In this document: positions 36,939-45,551 of the stretch, piece after piece
How positions within the stretch are numbered: position 1 is the stretch's first letter
Layout of the letters: every line of letters begins with the position of its first letter
DNA from: Roseobacter sp.
GTDB taxonomy: Bacteria; Pseudomonadota; Alphaproteobacteria; Rhodobacterales; Rhodobacteraceae
Direction: 5' to 3'
Length of the DNA stretch: 64,000 nt
NCBI GenBank assembly: GCA_002731875.1
Contig: PCCY01000004.1
Span: 102,742 to 166,741 of the forward strand
Notes under the pieces: generated by a model
What the model saw: the letters and a program-made list of their open reading frames with translations, nothing else
Database searches by the model: none
Told to the model about the DNA's origin: nothing
Position numbers and translations under genes: made by a program

Positions 36939-38126
36939 ATGTTCCTACCGTTCTTTGAACAGCTGCGTCGTCACAAAGTGCCCGTTAGCATGCGCGAATT
37001 TCTCGCCTTTCTTGACGGAATGGCGGCCGGATTGGCAACCTATGATATCGATGCATTCTATTATCTCGCGCGCATCAGCATGGTCAAAGACGAACGCAAT
37101 ATCGATAAGTTCGATCAGGCCTTCGCGGCGGCGTTCAAGGGGCTGGAAAATATTTCCGTCGATGATGTCCTCGAAGCGGTTGATATCCCGCACGACTGGC
37201 TCGAGAAAATGGCGGAAAAACACCTCAGCCCCGAAGAAAAAGCCGAAATCGAAGCCGCCGGCGGCTTTGACAAGCTGATGGATACCTTGCGAAAACGTCT
37301 TGAAGAACAGAAAAAACGCCACCAGGGCGGGAACAAATGGATCGGGACAGCAGGCACGTCACCCTTCGGTGCCTACGGGTACAACCCCGAAGGGGTGCGC
37401 GTCGGCCAAGATAAGTCGCGCCACCAACGGGCCGTCAAGGTGTGGGACAAGCGCGAATTCAAGAACCTTGATGACACGGTCGAACTTGGCACGCGCAATA
37501 TCAAGGTTGCCTTGAAACGCCTGCGCCGTTGGGCGCGCGATGGCGCAGATGACGAACTTGACCTAAGCGGTACCATCCGGGCAACCGCTGAACACGGGTA
37601 TCTCGATGTCAAGACCCGCCCCGAGCGCCGCAATGCGGTGAAAGTGCTGTTGTTCCTTGACGTTGGCGGATCAATGGACCCCCACATCAAGACCGTCGAA
37701 GAGCTTTTCAGTGCAGCAAAAGCTGAATTCAAACACCTTGAATATTTCTATTTTCATAATTGCCTCTACGAAGGCGTGTGGCGCGACAACCGCAGACGAT
37801 GGGCCGAACAACAAAGTACACTGGACGTGCTGCGCACCTATGGCCCTGATTACAAATGCATTTTCGTGGGGGATGCGTCCATGTCTCCCTACGAGATCGC
37901 CTACCCCGGCGGGGCCAGTGAACATTGGAACCCCGAAGCAGGGTCGGTCTGGTTGACCCGTGCCCGCGAACAGTGGAACAGCAGCCTGTGGATCAATCCA
38001 ATCCCCGAAAAATATTGGCCCTACACCCAATCCATCAAAATGGTTCAGGAAATCTTCGGTAACGACGCGATGGTGCCGATGACCCTCGAAGGTTTAAGCC
38101 GCGGAATGAAGGCTCTGACCCGCTAG
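36939..38126 (+). CDS. VWA domain-containing protein (CoxE-like)
   Basis: A 395-residue protein with an N-terminal helical region, a charged middle (EEQKKRHQGGNKW) and a C-terminal VWA-type domain from about residue 225. The metal-ion-dependent adhesion site is VLLFLDVGGSMDPHIKTVEE (DxGxS). FVGDASMSPYEI supplies a later site residue. Such proteins pair with MoxR ATPases, here encoded 1.9 kb upstream. The local set resembles a chaperone module whose client is not known. Confidence 0.88.
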   Translation: MFLPFFEQLRRHKVPVSMREFLAFLDGMAAGLATYDIDAFYYLARISMVKDERNIDKFDQAFAAAFKGLENISVDDVLEAVDIPHDWLEKMAEKHLSPEEKAEIEAAGGFDKLMDTLRKRLEEQKKRHQGGNKWIGTAGTSPFGAYGYNPEGVRVGQDKSRHQRAVKVWDKREFKNLDDTVELGTRNIKVALKRLRRWARDGADDELDLSGTIRATAEHGYLDVKTRPERRNAVKVLLFLDVGGSMDPHIKTVEELFSAAKAEFKHLEYFYFHNCLYEGVWRDNRRRWAEQQSTLDVLRTYGPDYKCIFVGDASMSPYEIAYPGGASEHWNPEAGSVWLTRAREQWNSSLWINPIPEKYWPYTQSIKMVQEIFGNDAMVPMTLEGLSRGMKALTR

Positions 38127-38267
38127 CCATAACAGGTACCCCGTCTGACACCGCCGTTCCACGCAGGACTACACCGTCTTGCGCCACCGCTTTCGTGACG
38201 GCGTTCACCCTTTTTCAAATACTCATCTTCCCTTGCCCTCAGGCCGGTCACCCCCGATATTGATGTG

Positions 38268-38951
38268 ATGATACGTTTCCTCCCCATCCTGCTCGCCGTG
38301 TTATATGGGCTTGCAATGTATCGGTTTTCCGCATGGCGAACCGCCAAGGAGCTCGACCGCAAATCCACCGAACTGATAGACCCTGCCCTGCGGGAGATGA
38401 GCATGCGCATGGCGCGGGCGCTCGATATTCCCCGTATCAAGGTGCATATCTACGAGGTCGCCCCGGTCAACGGTCTGGCCGCGCCGGATGGACGGATTTT
38501 CATAACCCGTGGGTTTTATAACCAGTTCAAGGCTGGTGCGGTCACCGCCGAAGAGCTCGCCAGTGTCATCGCGCACGAGCTTGGACATGTCGCTTTGGGT
38601 CATTCTCGACGGCGGATGATAGACTTCTCGGGTCAGAATGCGATGCGCGCGGCACTGGGGATGGTGTTGGGCAGATTGATCCCCGGTATTGGCATATGGT
38701 TGGCGAACATGGTCACCACGATGCTTGCGGCGCGGCTTTCACGGGGCGACGAATACGAGGCAGACGCCTACGCCGCCGCACTGCTGACCAAGGCGGGGAT
38801 CGGGGTCAGACCGCAGATATCGCTGTTCGAAAAGCTCGAAGCGCTGACCCAAAGCAACCATGGGACCGTGCCAGCATGGCTGATGAGCCATCCGAAGACC
38901 CAAGATCGGATCACCGCCCTGAAAGTATTGCAGAACCGCTGGGACAGCTAA
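38268..38951 (+). CDS. M48-family zinc metalloprotease
   Basis: A 227-residue membrane-linked peptidase. Helix 1 is at residues 2-20 (IRFLPILLAVLYGLAMY). The zinc motif SVIAHELGHVALGHSRR lies near residue 105, and the third ligand is in SRGDEYEADAYAAALL. A second hydrophobic stretch sits between them. ATG 38268 is used; GTG 38265 is an alternative. Probably involved in envelope protein quality control. It overlaps the convergent PIN gene by 4 bp. Confidence 0.9.
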   Translation: MIRFLPILLAVLYGLAMYRFSAWRTAKELDRKSTELIDPALREMSMRMARALDIPRIKVHIYEVAPVNGLAAPDGRIFITRGFYNQFKAGAVTAEELASVIAHELGHVALGHSRRRMIDFSGQNAMRAALGMVLGRLIPGIGIWLANMVTTMLAARLSRGDEYEADAYAAALLTKAGIGVRPQISLFEKLEALTQSNHGTVPAWLMSHPKTQDRITALKVLQNRWDS

Positions 38952-39493
38952 GACAGCGCCTTTGCCAATCTGGGCATCCGCGCCTTTTTCAGCAGCGCGC
39001 GCGGGGTCCAGTCCTCGCCTGACAGTCGGTGCGCTTGGGCCGTGACGTCATTTGCCACCTGTTCGACGATTGTGCGATCTTTCAACCACAACGCATAGAG
39101 GTATCCGTCGGGGTCAATACGTTCCAATCCCTCTTCCGCCAGGGTATGTCTTGGAAAATCTTTTTTGTTCAGGGTCATGATCATATCGGCGCTGCCGCTT
39201 ATCGCCGCCGCCAGCACATGAATGTCGTTTTCGTCCGGCAGGTACAGTCGCTGTTCCAGACCACTCCGAGGTTGAATTTCAGACTTTGGCCAGCCAGAAC
39301 GAAGCAACGCGATTTCGGCACGGGCCCAGGTCTCTCCCTCGGGGCCGATCTTGATCGCGGCACGGGCCCATTCTTCTAAAATGCGGGGCGACCACAATGG
39401 GGTGAATGCGCCTTTGCCAGCCACCCCGATCAACATTTCGCGCATGACGGTCGGGTATAGCACACACGCATCAAGCAGAATGCGCCCCGGCAT
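38948..39493 (-). CDS. PIN-domain protein
   Basis: A 181-residue PIN-like nuclease fold. The acidic residues expected for a metal-dependent RNase are visible in RILLDACVLYP, the RILEEWARA helix, DENDIHVLAAAI and PDGYLYAL. It matches in style a PIN family named after a Rhodobacter sphaeroides locus beside an RNA methyltransferase. The ATG at 39493 shares one base with the methyltransferase stop, so expression is coupled. No antitoxin-like gene is adjacent, so a toxin role is not assumed; RNA processing is plausible. Confidence 0.8.
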   Translation of the reverse strand: MPGRILLDACVLYPTVMREMLIGVAGKGAFTPLWSPRILEEWARAAIKIGPEGETWARAEIALLRSGWPKSEIQPRSGLEQRLYLPDENDIHVLAAAISGSADMIMTLNKKDFPRHTLAEEGLERIDPDGYLYALWLKDRTIVEQVANDVTAQAHRLSGEDWTPRALLKKARMPRLAKALS

Positions 39494-40719
39494 CAGAGAC
39501 GAAAGAACAACGACTTGAGGTATCCGGTCTCGGCAAGCTGTGGAAGCTGTGGGTGATCGGGACCGGCAAACCCGGTGTGAAGCATCGCGGCGCGACGGCC
39601 TGCCCGACCTATGCCGCGCACCGAAGCGGTCCGAAACTGGGTCAGATCCACCGCATGCGAACAAGAGCACAACGCAAGAATGCCGTTTTCCGCGACCAAC
39701 GGCGCAGCAAGTCGCGCGACCCTTTCATAGGCCCTCAGACCCGCGTCCAGGGCTGGCTTGCCCGGTGCAAACGCGGGAGGGTCGCAGATCACGACATCAA
39801 ATTCGGCCCCTTCGGACCGCAACGCGGTCAGAACATCGAAGGCGTCGCCTTGGCGGGTGTCAAACCGGTCGCCGACCCCCATGGCATCGGCACCCTGCTG
39901 GGCCAACTCCAGCGCCGGAGCCGATCCATCCACAGCCAGTGCGGATGCCGCATCGTTTGCCAGGGCGGCCAGGGAAAAGCCGCCGACATGGGCGAAAACG
40001 TCCAGGACGCGTTTGCCTTTGGAAAGCTGCGCGGCGAACGCGTGGTTCGGGCGTTGGTCATAGAAGATTCCGGTTTTCTGCCCCCCGGTCAGATCAGCCA
40101 TGTAGATAGCGCCGTTCATGCGCACCGGGACCGCCCCCTTGGGTGCTTCTCCATGCAAGACGCCGCTTACATCGTCCAACCCTTCCAGCGCCCGGGTGCG
40201 ACCGGCGGCATTTTTCAGTACGTTTTTCACGCCGGTCTGTTCAATCAGCGCTGCCGTCAGCGTATCAAGATGAACATCGGCCCAGGCTGCGTTTGCCTGA
40301 ATCACTGCCGTATCTCCGAACCGGTCAATCACCACTCCAGGCAATCCATCGGCTTCAGCGTGGATCAACCGATAATACGGCGCATCATACAGTTGATCAC
40401 GAAGCTGGAAAGCCCGGTTGATATGGCCTTCAAACCAGCTCTGGTTCACCTCAGCCTCGGCGTTCTGGTCCAGCATCCGACAAAATATCTTTGAAAGCGG
40501 GTTTACCGCGACGATACCCATCACCTGGCGTGCGCTATCTTCCAGTACCGCAAGAGTACCGGGGGCCAACGCCTTGGTGCGTCGATCGACAACCATCTCA
40601 TTGGCATAGACCCAAGGGAACCCATGACGGATGGCGCGCGCATTGGCTTTGGGCAGCAGGCGAACCACTGGCAAGTTATTCGGATCGGGTGAGGCGGTGG
40701 GGGAAAGAGGCGTTGTCAT
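39493..40719 (-). CDS. RlmI-like class I SAM-dependent rRNA methyltransferase
   Basis: A 408-residue enzyme of the RlmI/RlmK type (23S rRNA cytosine-C5 methylation). A PUA domain comes first (about residues 20-95, with HGFPWVYANEMV). The linker domain and the Rossmann methyltransferase domain follow from about 190. Motif I is VLDVFAHVGGFSLAAL and the DPP motif is VVICDPPAFAPGK; a catalytic-type Cys is in LALCSCSHAVD. ATG 40719 (MTTPLSPTA) sits behind AGGG and is preferred over an upstream start. It is coupled to the PIN gene. Confidence 0.9.
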   Translation of the reverse strand: MTTPLSPTASPDPNNLPVVRLLPKANARAIRHGFPWVYANEMVVDRRTKALAPGTLAVLEDSARQVMGIVAVNPLSKIFCRMLDQNAEAEVNQSWFEGHINRAFQLRDQLYDAPYYRLIHAEADGLPGVVIDRFGDTAVIQANAAWADVHLDTLTAALIEQTGVKNVLKNAAGRTRALEGLDDVSGVLHGEAPKGAVPVRMNGAIYMADLTGGQKTGIFYDQRPNHAFAAQLSKGKRVLDVFAHVGGFSLAALANDAASALAVDGSAPALELAQQGADAMGVGDRFDTRQGDAFDVLTALRSEGAEFDVVICDPPAFAPGKPALDAGLRAYERVARLAAPLVAENGILALCSCSHAVDLTQFRTASVRGIGRAGRRAAMLHTGFAGPDHPQLPQLAETGYLKSLFFRL

Positions 40720-40775
40720 ACTGACCCTGTAGTGGGTTCCGCTGTCTGGGGAAAGCTCAGAGTGTGACTTTTTCA

Positions 40776-40796
40776 AAAACCCGCCCTGACTGGCGG
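40776..40796 (-). terminator. Candidate terminator after the small lipoprotein gene
   Basis: On the minus strand CCGCC-AGTCAG-GGCGG is followed by GTTTTTG. The stem is only 5 bp, so it is weak; it lies between the small lipoprotein gene and the methyltransferase gene. Confidence 0.45.
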
Positions 40797-40947
40797 ATAG
40801 CTGCTTTTCGGTCCGACTTTGCGTTACCGGCTCCGTGCGCAAGCGTGGGCTTGCTTACCTGCCTTCGACCCAAGTCTCGTGCTGGTCTGCGATCCCGGGT
40901 ATCGCCCAACGACCCCGCATCGCTACCAGGCGTCAGGTCAGGAGAGT

Positions 40948-41124
40948 TCACCGGGCCAAGTTCGCGCCGACCGGCGAAAGGTTCGGAGCGTCATCGAAAC
41001 CGAACGCCACCATACTGAAGCTTGATCGATCGACCAGACCGTTATCATTGTTGAATTCTGCCGCGGCGCAGCCAGAAGCCAATGCGCCCAAGACCAAAAC
41101 AAAAATTAGTTTAGATGTTTTCAT
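40948..41124 (-). CDS. Small lipoprotein, 58 residues
   Basis: ATG 41124 to TGA 40948-40950. The N-terminus MKTSKLIFVLVLGALASGC is a textbook lipoprotein signal with an LASGC lipobox. The mature part is only about 40 residues (CAAAEFNNDNGLVDRSSF...). A purine-rich GAGAGA element precedes the ATG. No family is recognised. A possible GTG-started frame overlaps its stop (40757-40951) but shows no further support. Confidence 0.65.
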   Translation of the reverse strand: MKTSKLIFVLVLGALASGCAAAEFNNDNGLVDRSSFSMVAFGFDDAPNLSPVGANLAR

Positions 41125-41259
41125 CGTTCTCTCTCTGTGCCGGATTGTCAGCGTTTGATTAACAATACCGGTTTTGACGCAAGATTAAGGCGGCATTTGG
41201 GCAAGAGAGTTTCACCGCCAAGGCATCATCAGGGAAATTTTGCACGCTATGGTCATAAT

Positions 41260-41532
41260 TCAGTTTCTTTGACGGCTTTTCCAGCCGCCACGCCTGCGCG
41301 GAGCGGCGATGCTGACCAGCCCTTCTTCCAGAACCTCTGTCATCGGGTGATCGGGTGCGTTCGTACCATACTGCGCCAACATGTGACGGATGGTGCGGCC
41401 GGTTTCGGTCTCGAGCGGCAGGCTCAACGCCCAATCCAGAAATATCGTGCGGCATTCAGATTTGGTGATGCCTTCGATTTGATAGGATTCAAAGATCAGC
41501 CCTTTCGGGTCGTGCGCGTCGCCCTTGTTCAT
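41260..41532 (-). CDS. Conserved-type small protein next to glnE, 90 residues
   Basis: Starts MNKGDAHDPKGLIFESYQIE; later RTIFLDWALSLP and IRHMLAQYGTNAPDHPMTEV. The C-terminus is very basic (RRRGGWKSRQRN). The ATG overlaps the glnE stop by four bases (ATGA), indicating translational coupling. Its composition is soluble and helical. The function is unknown; proximity to glnE hints at nitrogen regulation, but this is inference only. Confidence 0.75.
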   Translation of the reverse strand: MNKGDAHDPKGLIFESYQIEGITKSECRTIFLDWALSLPLETETGRTIRHMLAQYGTNAPDHPMTEVLEEGLVSIAAPRRRGGWKSRQRN

Positions 41533-44339
41533 TGCTCGCTCTTTTCCGGATTAACCGCATAGGCCGCCAAACTGCTGTTTATGATATCGGCGGCTTGGCT
41601 ATAGGTCTGTTCCAGATCCGCCTCGAACACGTCGAGATCGTTACAATTCAGCGCACGTGCCAGAAACGCAGCCCCCGCTTGCCCCAATGCATCACGTTGC
41701 AAGATCGCAGGCGACAACAGCCGTGTGGCCGACAGCAGGGACCAATAGGTGGCGTAAGCGTTTTTTAGCATTTCTGCTTGTTGTACCGTTATCACATCGT
41801 TGGCGGCAGCGGCGTCCAGACCCTGCGTGAGGTCCCACGCACCGATCCCCGACAACAGCGCCCCACCCTGTGCCAAAAGTTCGATATCCTGCATGCCGCC
41901 GGGTCCGTTCTTTGCATCCCAGATCCCACCTGCCCCCTTGGCTGCCGCAAGCCGCGTGCGCATATCCGCGACCTGGTGCAAAACCTGAAATCGGTCACGC
42001 GGCTGGCGCAGTATCTGTTCGCACAAAGCGCTGACGTCCTGCATCAAATCCTCGGGGCCCACAACGGGGTCGGCACGGGTCAACGCCAGGTGTTCCCAAA
42101 CCCACGCCTGTTCCTTCTGGTAGGTTTCAAAGCTTGCCAGGCTGGTTGCGACCGGCCCCTGATTGCCGGACGGGCGCAGGCGCATATCGACTTCGTAAAG
42201 CTTGCCATGCGCCATCGGCGCTTTCATCGCGGTGATCATTGCTTGCGTTAGTCGCGCGTAATACTGACGCGTTGCCAACGGGCGTTTTCCGTCAGAATTT
42301 TCCACGCCGTCCGGATCATATATCACGATCATGTCAAGATCCGACGACGCGGTCAGCCTGCGTGCACCAAGCGACCCCATGCCAAGCAGAACCGCACCGC
42401 GCCCCGGAGGCGGTCCGTGGCGGCCCGAGAATTCCGCGATCACGATCGGCCACAATGCGCGCAGCACTGCCCTTGCAAGATCTGCATATTGTGTGCCGGT
42501 CGTGGGGGCATCGATCAACCCACGCAGGTGGTGCACGCCGACTCTGAAATGCCATTCTCGCGCCCATCTGCGGCAGGTATCAAGGCGGGCTTCGTAATCG
42601 CCTTCGGCCTCCAGCACCTCGGACAGGTTTTGCGCCAGTGCCTCCTCTCCGGGCCAATCGCTGAAGAAATCGCCGCCGATCACTGCATCGAAGACGCCGG
42701 CGTTACGTGACAGATGCGCCGCCAAAGCGGGCGATGTACTTACGATGTCGATCAGCAGGTCAGCCAGTTGCGGGTTGATCTTGAGCAGGGAAAACAACTG
42801 AACCCCGGCGGGCAAGCCGCCCAGGAAACCATCGAAAGCCAGCAAGGCCTCGGCCGGTTTGGTCGCCTGCGATAGCCGCGACAACAAGCCGGGCTTCAGT
42901 TCGGCAAAAAGTTCGGCCGCGCGGGGGCTACGCAGTGCGGGATAGCTAAGCCAACGGTCAAGAACCGCGCTATCAAAGGTCGATTCGTCCGGTTTTACCT
43001 TTGGTGTGTGCTGGCCCGAACCGGCGAAAAAGCCTTCGGTCAGATGGTGTACTTCGCTTAGTCTGCTGTGCAGATCGCTGCGCAGATCAGACACATCCAT
43101 GTCCATCATCGCCGCCAATCGGCCAAAGCCTTCGTCGGTCTGCGGCAATGTATGGGTCTGCGCATCACGTACCATCTGGACACGGTGTTCGACGGTTCGA
43201 TGGGCCCGATAGTGATCGGTCAAGGTGGCGGCCACATCATCCGGGACCCAGTTTTTTTGCGCCAGAATAGCCATGCTTTCACAGGTTCCGCGCAGTCTGA
43301 GTTCCGGGTCGCGCCCCCCCGATATCAATTGACGGGTTTGCGTGAAAAATTCGATCTCGCGGATGCCGCCACGGCCCAGCTTCATATTGTGTCCGGCCAG
43401 CGTTATGGGACCGCCAAGCCCCTTGTGTTCGCGAATGGCAAGCCGCATGTCATGGGCATCCTGAATCGCCGCGAAGTCCAGATGTCGCCGCCATACGAAA
43501 GGACGCAATGCCGTCAGAAACCGGTCTCCGGCATCGATATCGCCGGCTGCGGGGCGCGCCTTGATATAGGCCGCTCTCTCCCACGTGCGCCCGAGACTTT
43601 CATAATAACGCTCTGCCGCTTCCATCGCCATGCAAACCGGCGTGACCGCAGGATCGGGACGCAGCCGAAGATCGGTGCGGAACACATAACCGTCCCCGGT
43701 CAGGTCATTCAGCAGCCCGCTCATCGCGCGGGTCGCACGGACAAAGGCGGTGCGGGCATCATGAAAGTCGGATGGATCAAACCGGCTTTCATCGAATAGG
43801 CAAATCAGGTCGATATCAGAAGAGTAGTTCAACTCTGCCGCGCCCATCTTGCCCATCGCCAGCACCGTCATGCCTGCCCCGCTTTCGGCATCAATCTCTG
43901 ACATGCCCGGCAGTTTTCCGCGTTTGATCTGGGTGCGAAGCGCCGAGGTCAGCGCCGCACTGCAAGCAGCATCTGCGAGCCTTGTCAAAATACCGGTAAC
44001 CTGCTCAAGCGGCCACGCGCCGGCGAGATCGGCCAGGCCCGTCATCAATGCCACGCGCCGCTTGGCTTGGCGCAACTGCTGCGCCAGCTGGTCCGGGGGG
44101 ACTTCTGCCAGGCGGGAAATCACTGTATGAACCGCCGCTTCAGGGTCGGTGAAGGCCGCCGCACACCAGTCGGTTTCCTTTTGCATGAGACCTAGCAGGT
44201 ACGGGGACGTCGACCCGGCCCCCGCGACCAGTTCAGACAGTTCCGGTGCCAGATCCGGGAACAGGGCCCGCGCATCCTGGGCCTGTTCAGACTGAAAGAT
44301 GCGCGGCGTACGGGTCAGCTGGCTGGCGAGTGTTGTCAT
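41529..44339 (-). CDS. glnE: Bifunctional glutamine synthetase adenylyltransferase/deadenylase
   Basis: Controls glutamine synthetase by attaching or removing AMP in response to PII. The 936-residue product has two nucleotidyltransferase domains: the N-terminal deadenylase with YSSDIDLICLFDE (near residue 175) and the C-terminal adenylylase with TASSDLDMIVIYDPDG (near 670). Each is followed by the family helical regions (GRGGIREIEFF and GPGGMQDIELLAQ). ATG 44339 follows AGGGAT; an earlier ATG at 44375 is less well placed. It is coupled to the 90-residue downstream gene. Confidence 0.96.
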   Translation of the reverse strand: MTTLASQLTRTPRIFQSEQAQDARALFPDLAPELSELVAGAGSTSPYLLGLMQKETDWCAAAFTDPEAAVHTVISRLAEVPPDQLAQQLRQAKRRVALMTGLADLAGAWPLEQVTGILTRLADAACSAALTSALRTQIKRGKLPGMSEIDAESGAGMTVLAMGKMGAAELNYSSDIDLICLFDESRFDPSDFHDARTAFVRATRAMSGLLNDLTGDGYVFRTDLRLRPDPAVTPVCMAMEAAERYYESLGRTWERAAYIKARPAAGDIDAGDRFLTALRPFVWRRHLDFAAIQDAHDMRLAIREHKGLGGPITLAGHNMKLGRGGIREIEFFTQTRQLISGGRDPELRLRGTCESMAILAQKNWVPDDVAATLTDHYRAHRTVEHRVQMVRDAQTHTLPQTDEGFGRLAAMMDMDVSDLRSDLHSRLSEVHHLTEGFFAGSGQHTPKVKPDESTFDSAVLDRWLSYPALRSPRAAELFAELKPGLLSRLSQATKPAEALLAFDGFLGGLPAGVQLFSLLKINPQLADLLIDIVSTSPALAAHLSRNAGVFDAVIGGDFFSDWPGEEALAQNLSEVLEAEGDYEARLDTCRRWAREWHFRVGVHHLRGLIDAPTTGTQYADLARAVLRALWPIVIAEFSGRHGPPPGRGAVLLGMGSLGARRLTASSDLDMIVIYDPDGVENSDGKRPLATRQYYARLTQAMITAMKAPMAHGKLYEVDMRLRPSGNQGPVATSLASFETYQKEQAWVWEHLALTRADPVVGPEDLMQDVSALCEQILRQPRDRFQVLHQVADMRTRLAAAKGAGGIWDAKNGPGGMQDIELLAQGGALLSGIGAWDLTQGLDAAAANDVITVQQAEMLKNAYATYWSLLSATRLLSPAILQRDALGQAGAAFLARALNCNDLDVFEADLEQTYSQAADIINSSLAAYAVNPEKSEQ

Positions 44340-44482
44340 ATCCCTAGCATTCGCTGGTAATAATGGGCAGGTCAATGGGGCTGTATGGGTGCGCGAACCC
44401 GTCCTGTAGCGAAAAACGCCTTTGTATGTAAAAAAGATTCACATAGGGCCTTGCAAACCGTGTGACGAATGATGATCTAGTT

Positions 44483-44505
44483 CAATGTGAAAGGCATTCA
44501 CATTG
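44483..44505. promoter_or_regulatory. Perfect 9-bp inverted repeat upstream of the DUF2852 gene
   Basis: CAATGTGAA - five bases - TTCACATTG. A further half-site (GATTCACAT) lies about 50 bp upstream at 44431. Spacing is off by one from a CRP site, so a different dimeric regulator is likely. It lies 62 bp before the DUF2852 start and 144 bp upstream of the divergent glnE start. Confidence 0.5.
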
Positions 44506-44566
44506 CCACACACCGGACCGGCCCGCAGTGTTCTGGGCCATCACACTTTGACCGAAAGGTAACTTG

Positions 44567-44974
44567 ATGTCACAAACCTATGCACCTGCTTTCGCCACTG
44601 GCCGCAACTGGCTGGGTCGCGCCGAAGACTTTCTGGACGCCCGCGGTAAAGCCGCTTGGATCGCCGCCATGGTCGTCGGTTTTATCGCCTTCTGGCCTGT
44701 TGGCCTCGCCCTTCTCGCTTACATGATCTGGAGCAAACGCATGTTTAAATCTTCATCCTGTGCCAAACGCAGCACCGTCCGCAACTTTGGCAGCCGTTCG
44801 ACAGGCAACGCGGCGTTTGACGCCTACAAAGCCGACACCCTGGCGCGCCTGGAAGAGGAACAAAGCAACTTTGAAGCGTTTCTAGCCCGGCTGCGCGAAG
44901 CCAAGGACAAAGCCGAGTTTGACCAGTTCATGGCCGAACGCGCACCAAAGGACCAGGACGCGCAAACATCCTGA
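44567..44974 (+). CDS. DUF2852-family membrane protein
   Basis: A 135-residue protein with one strong membrane segment (about residues 30-55, AWIAAMVVGFIAFWPVGLAL) and a long charged helix in the C-terminal half (ARLEEEQSNFEAFLARLREAKD), probably a coiled coil. This matches DUF2852, which is common in alphaproteobacteria. AAAGGT precedes the ATG at 44567. A perfect palindrome is found upstream. The function of the family is unknown. Confidence 0.83.
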   Translation: MSQTYAPAFATGRNWLGRAEDFLDARGKAAWIAAMVVGFIAFWPVGLALLAYMIWSKRMFKSSSCAKRSTVRNFGSRSTGNAAFDAYKADTLARLEEEQSNFEAFLARLREAKDKAEFDQFMAERAPKDQDAQTS

Positions 44975-44991
44975 ACGACCTGAACCGCCTT

Positions 44992-45015
44992 CGCCCCCCG
45001 ACTATCCGGGGGGCG
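44992..45015. terminator. Strong GC hairpin after the DUF2852 gene, no T tract
   Basis: Perfect 9-bp stem CGCCCCCCG / CGGGGGGCG with loop ACTATC. It lies 18 bp past the DUF2852 stop and 27 bp before the RDD start. It may reduce read-through or protect the upstream mRNA end. Confidence 0.5.
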
Positions 45016-45042
45016 CAACCATCCAATGATGCAGGAAACAAG

Positions 45043-45480
45043 ATGACACTGACGCCAGATCCTGACAGCCAGCCGGAATTTTACAGTGGCATCCCTACCA
45101 AGCGTTTGCTGGCTTGGGTGGTCGATGCTGTGTTGATACTGGTGGCAAGCCTTGTCGTGCTACCGTTCACGGCCTTCACCGCTCTTTTTTACTTCCCGAT
45201 CCTTCTTCTTATGATCGGTTTTTTGTATCGTTTCATCACCCTGTCGAGAGGTTCCGCCACCTGGGGCATGCGCCTGATGGGGATGGAGCTTCGTACTTCG
45301 AGAGACGAGAAATTCGACACCGCAACCGCGTTCGCCCATACACTGGGCTACACGGTAAGCGTAGGAATGATGCCGCTTCAGCTTATTTCGGTGGTTTTGA
45401 TGGGTACCACCGCGCGGAACCAAGGGTTAAGTGACCTGATCCTGGGAACTGTCCCCTTGAACTGTCGCCGCGAAAACTAA
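45043..45480 (+). CDS. RDD-family membrane protein
   Basis: A 145-residue protein with three membrane segments. The RDD signature is here: [14 protein letters not shown] (Arg then Asp in helix 1) and [20 protein letters not shown]; the last Asp is in [14 protein letters not shown] proteins are poorly characterised; some have been proposed as sodium/proton transporters. It lies 68 bp downstream of the DUF2852 gene and 71 bp upstream of bpt. Confidence 0.85.
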   Translation: MTLTPDPDSQPEFYSGIPTKRLLAWVVDAVLILVASLVVLPFTAFTALFYFPILLLMIGFLYRFITLSRGSATWGMRLMGMELRTSRDEKFDTATAFAHTLGYTVSVGMMPLQLISVVLMGTTARNQGLSDLILGTVPLNCRREN

Positions 45481-45551
45481 CTAAAGTCAAAAGTTGGGCT
45501 TGGCGTATTTTTCCGCTATTGTTAGTCTTGCCCAAGCAACGACGGATCATC

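Noticed and set aside
38948..39493. PIN gene as half of a toxin-antitoxin pair
   Set aside because: The adjacent genes are a methyltransferase and an M48 protease; no small DNA-binding antitoxin overlaps it.
40757..40951. GTG-started 64-codon frame overlapping the stop of the small lipoprotein gene
   Set aside because: The overlap GTGA is suggestive, but the product is low in hydrophobic residues with no motif, and a candidate terminator lies inside its end; support is too thin.
44483..44505. CRP/FNR-type site (TGTGA and TCACA)
   Set aside because: The half-sites are 7 bases apart instead of 6, and the symmetry extends to 9-bp arms, so another regulator is more likely.
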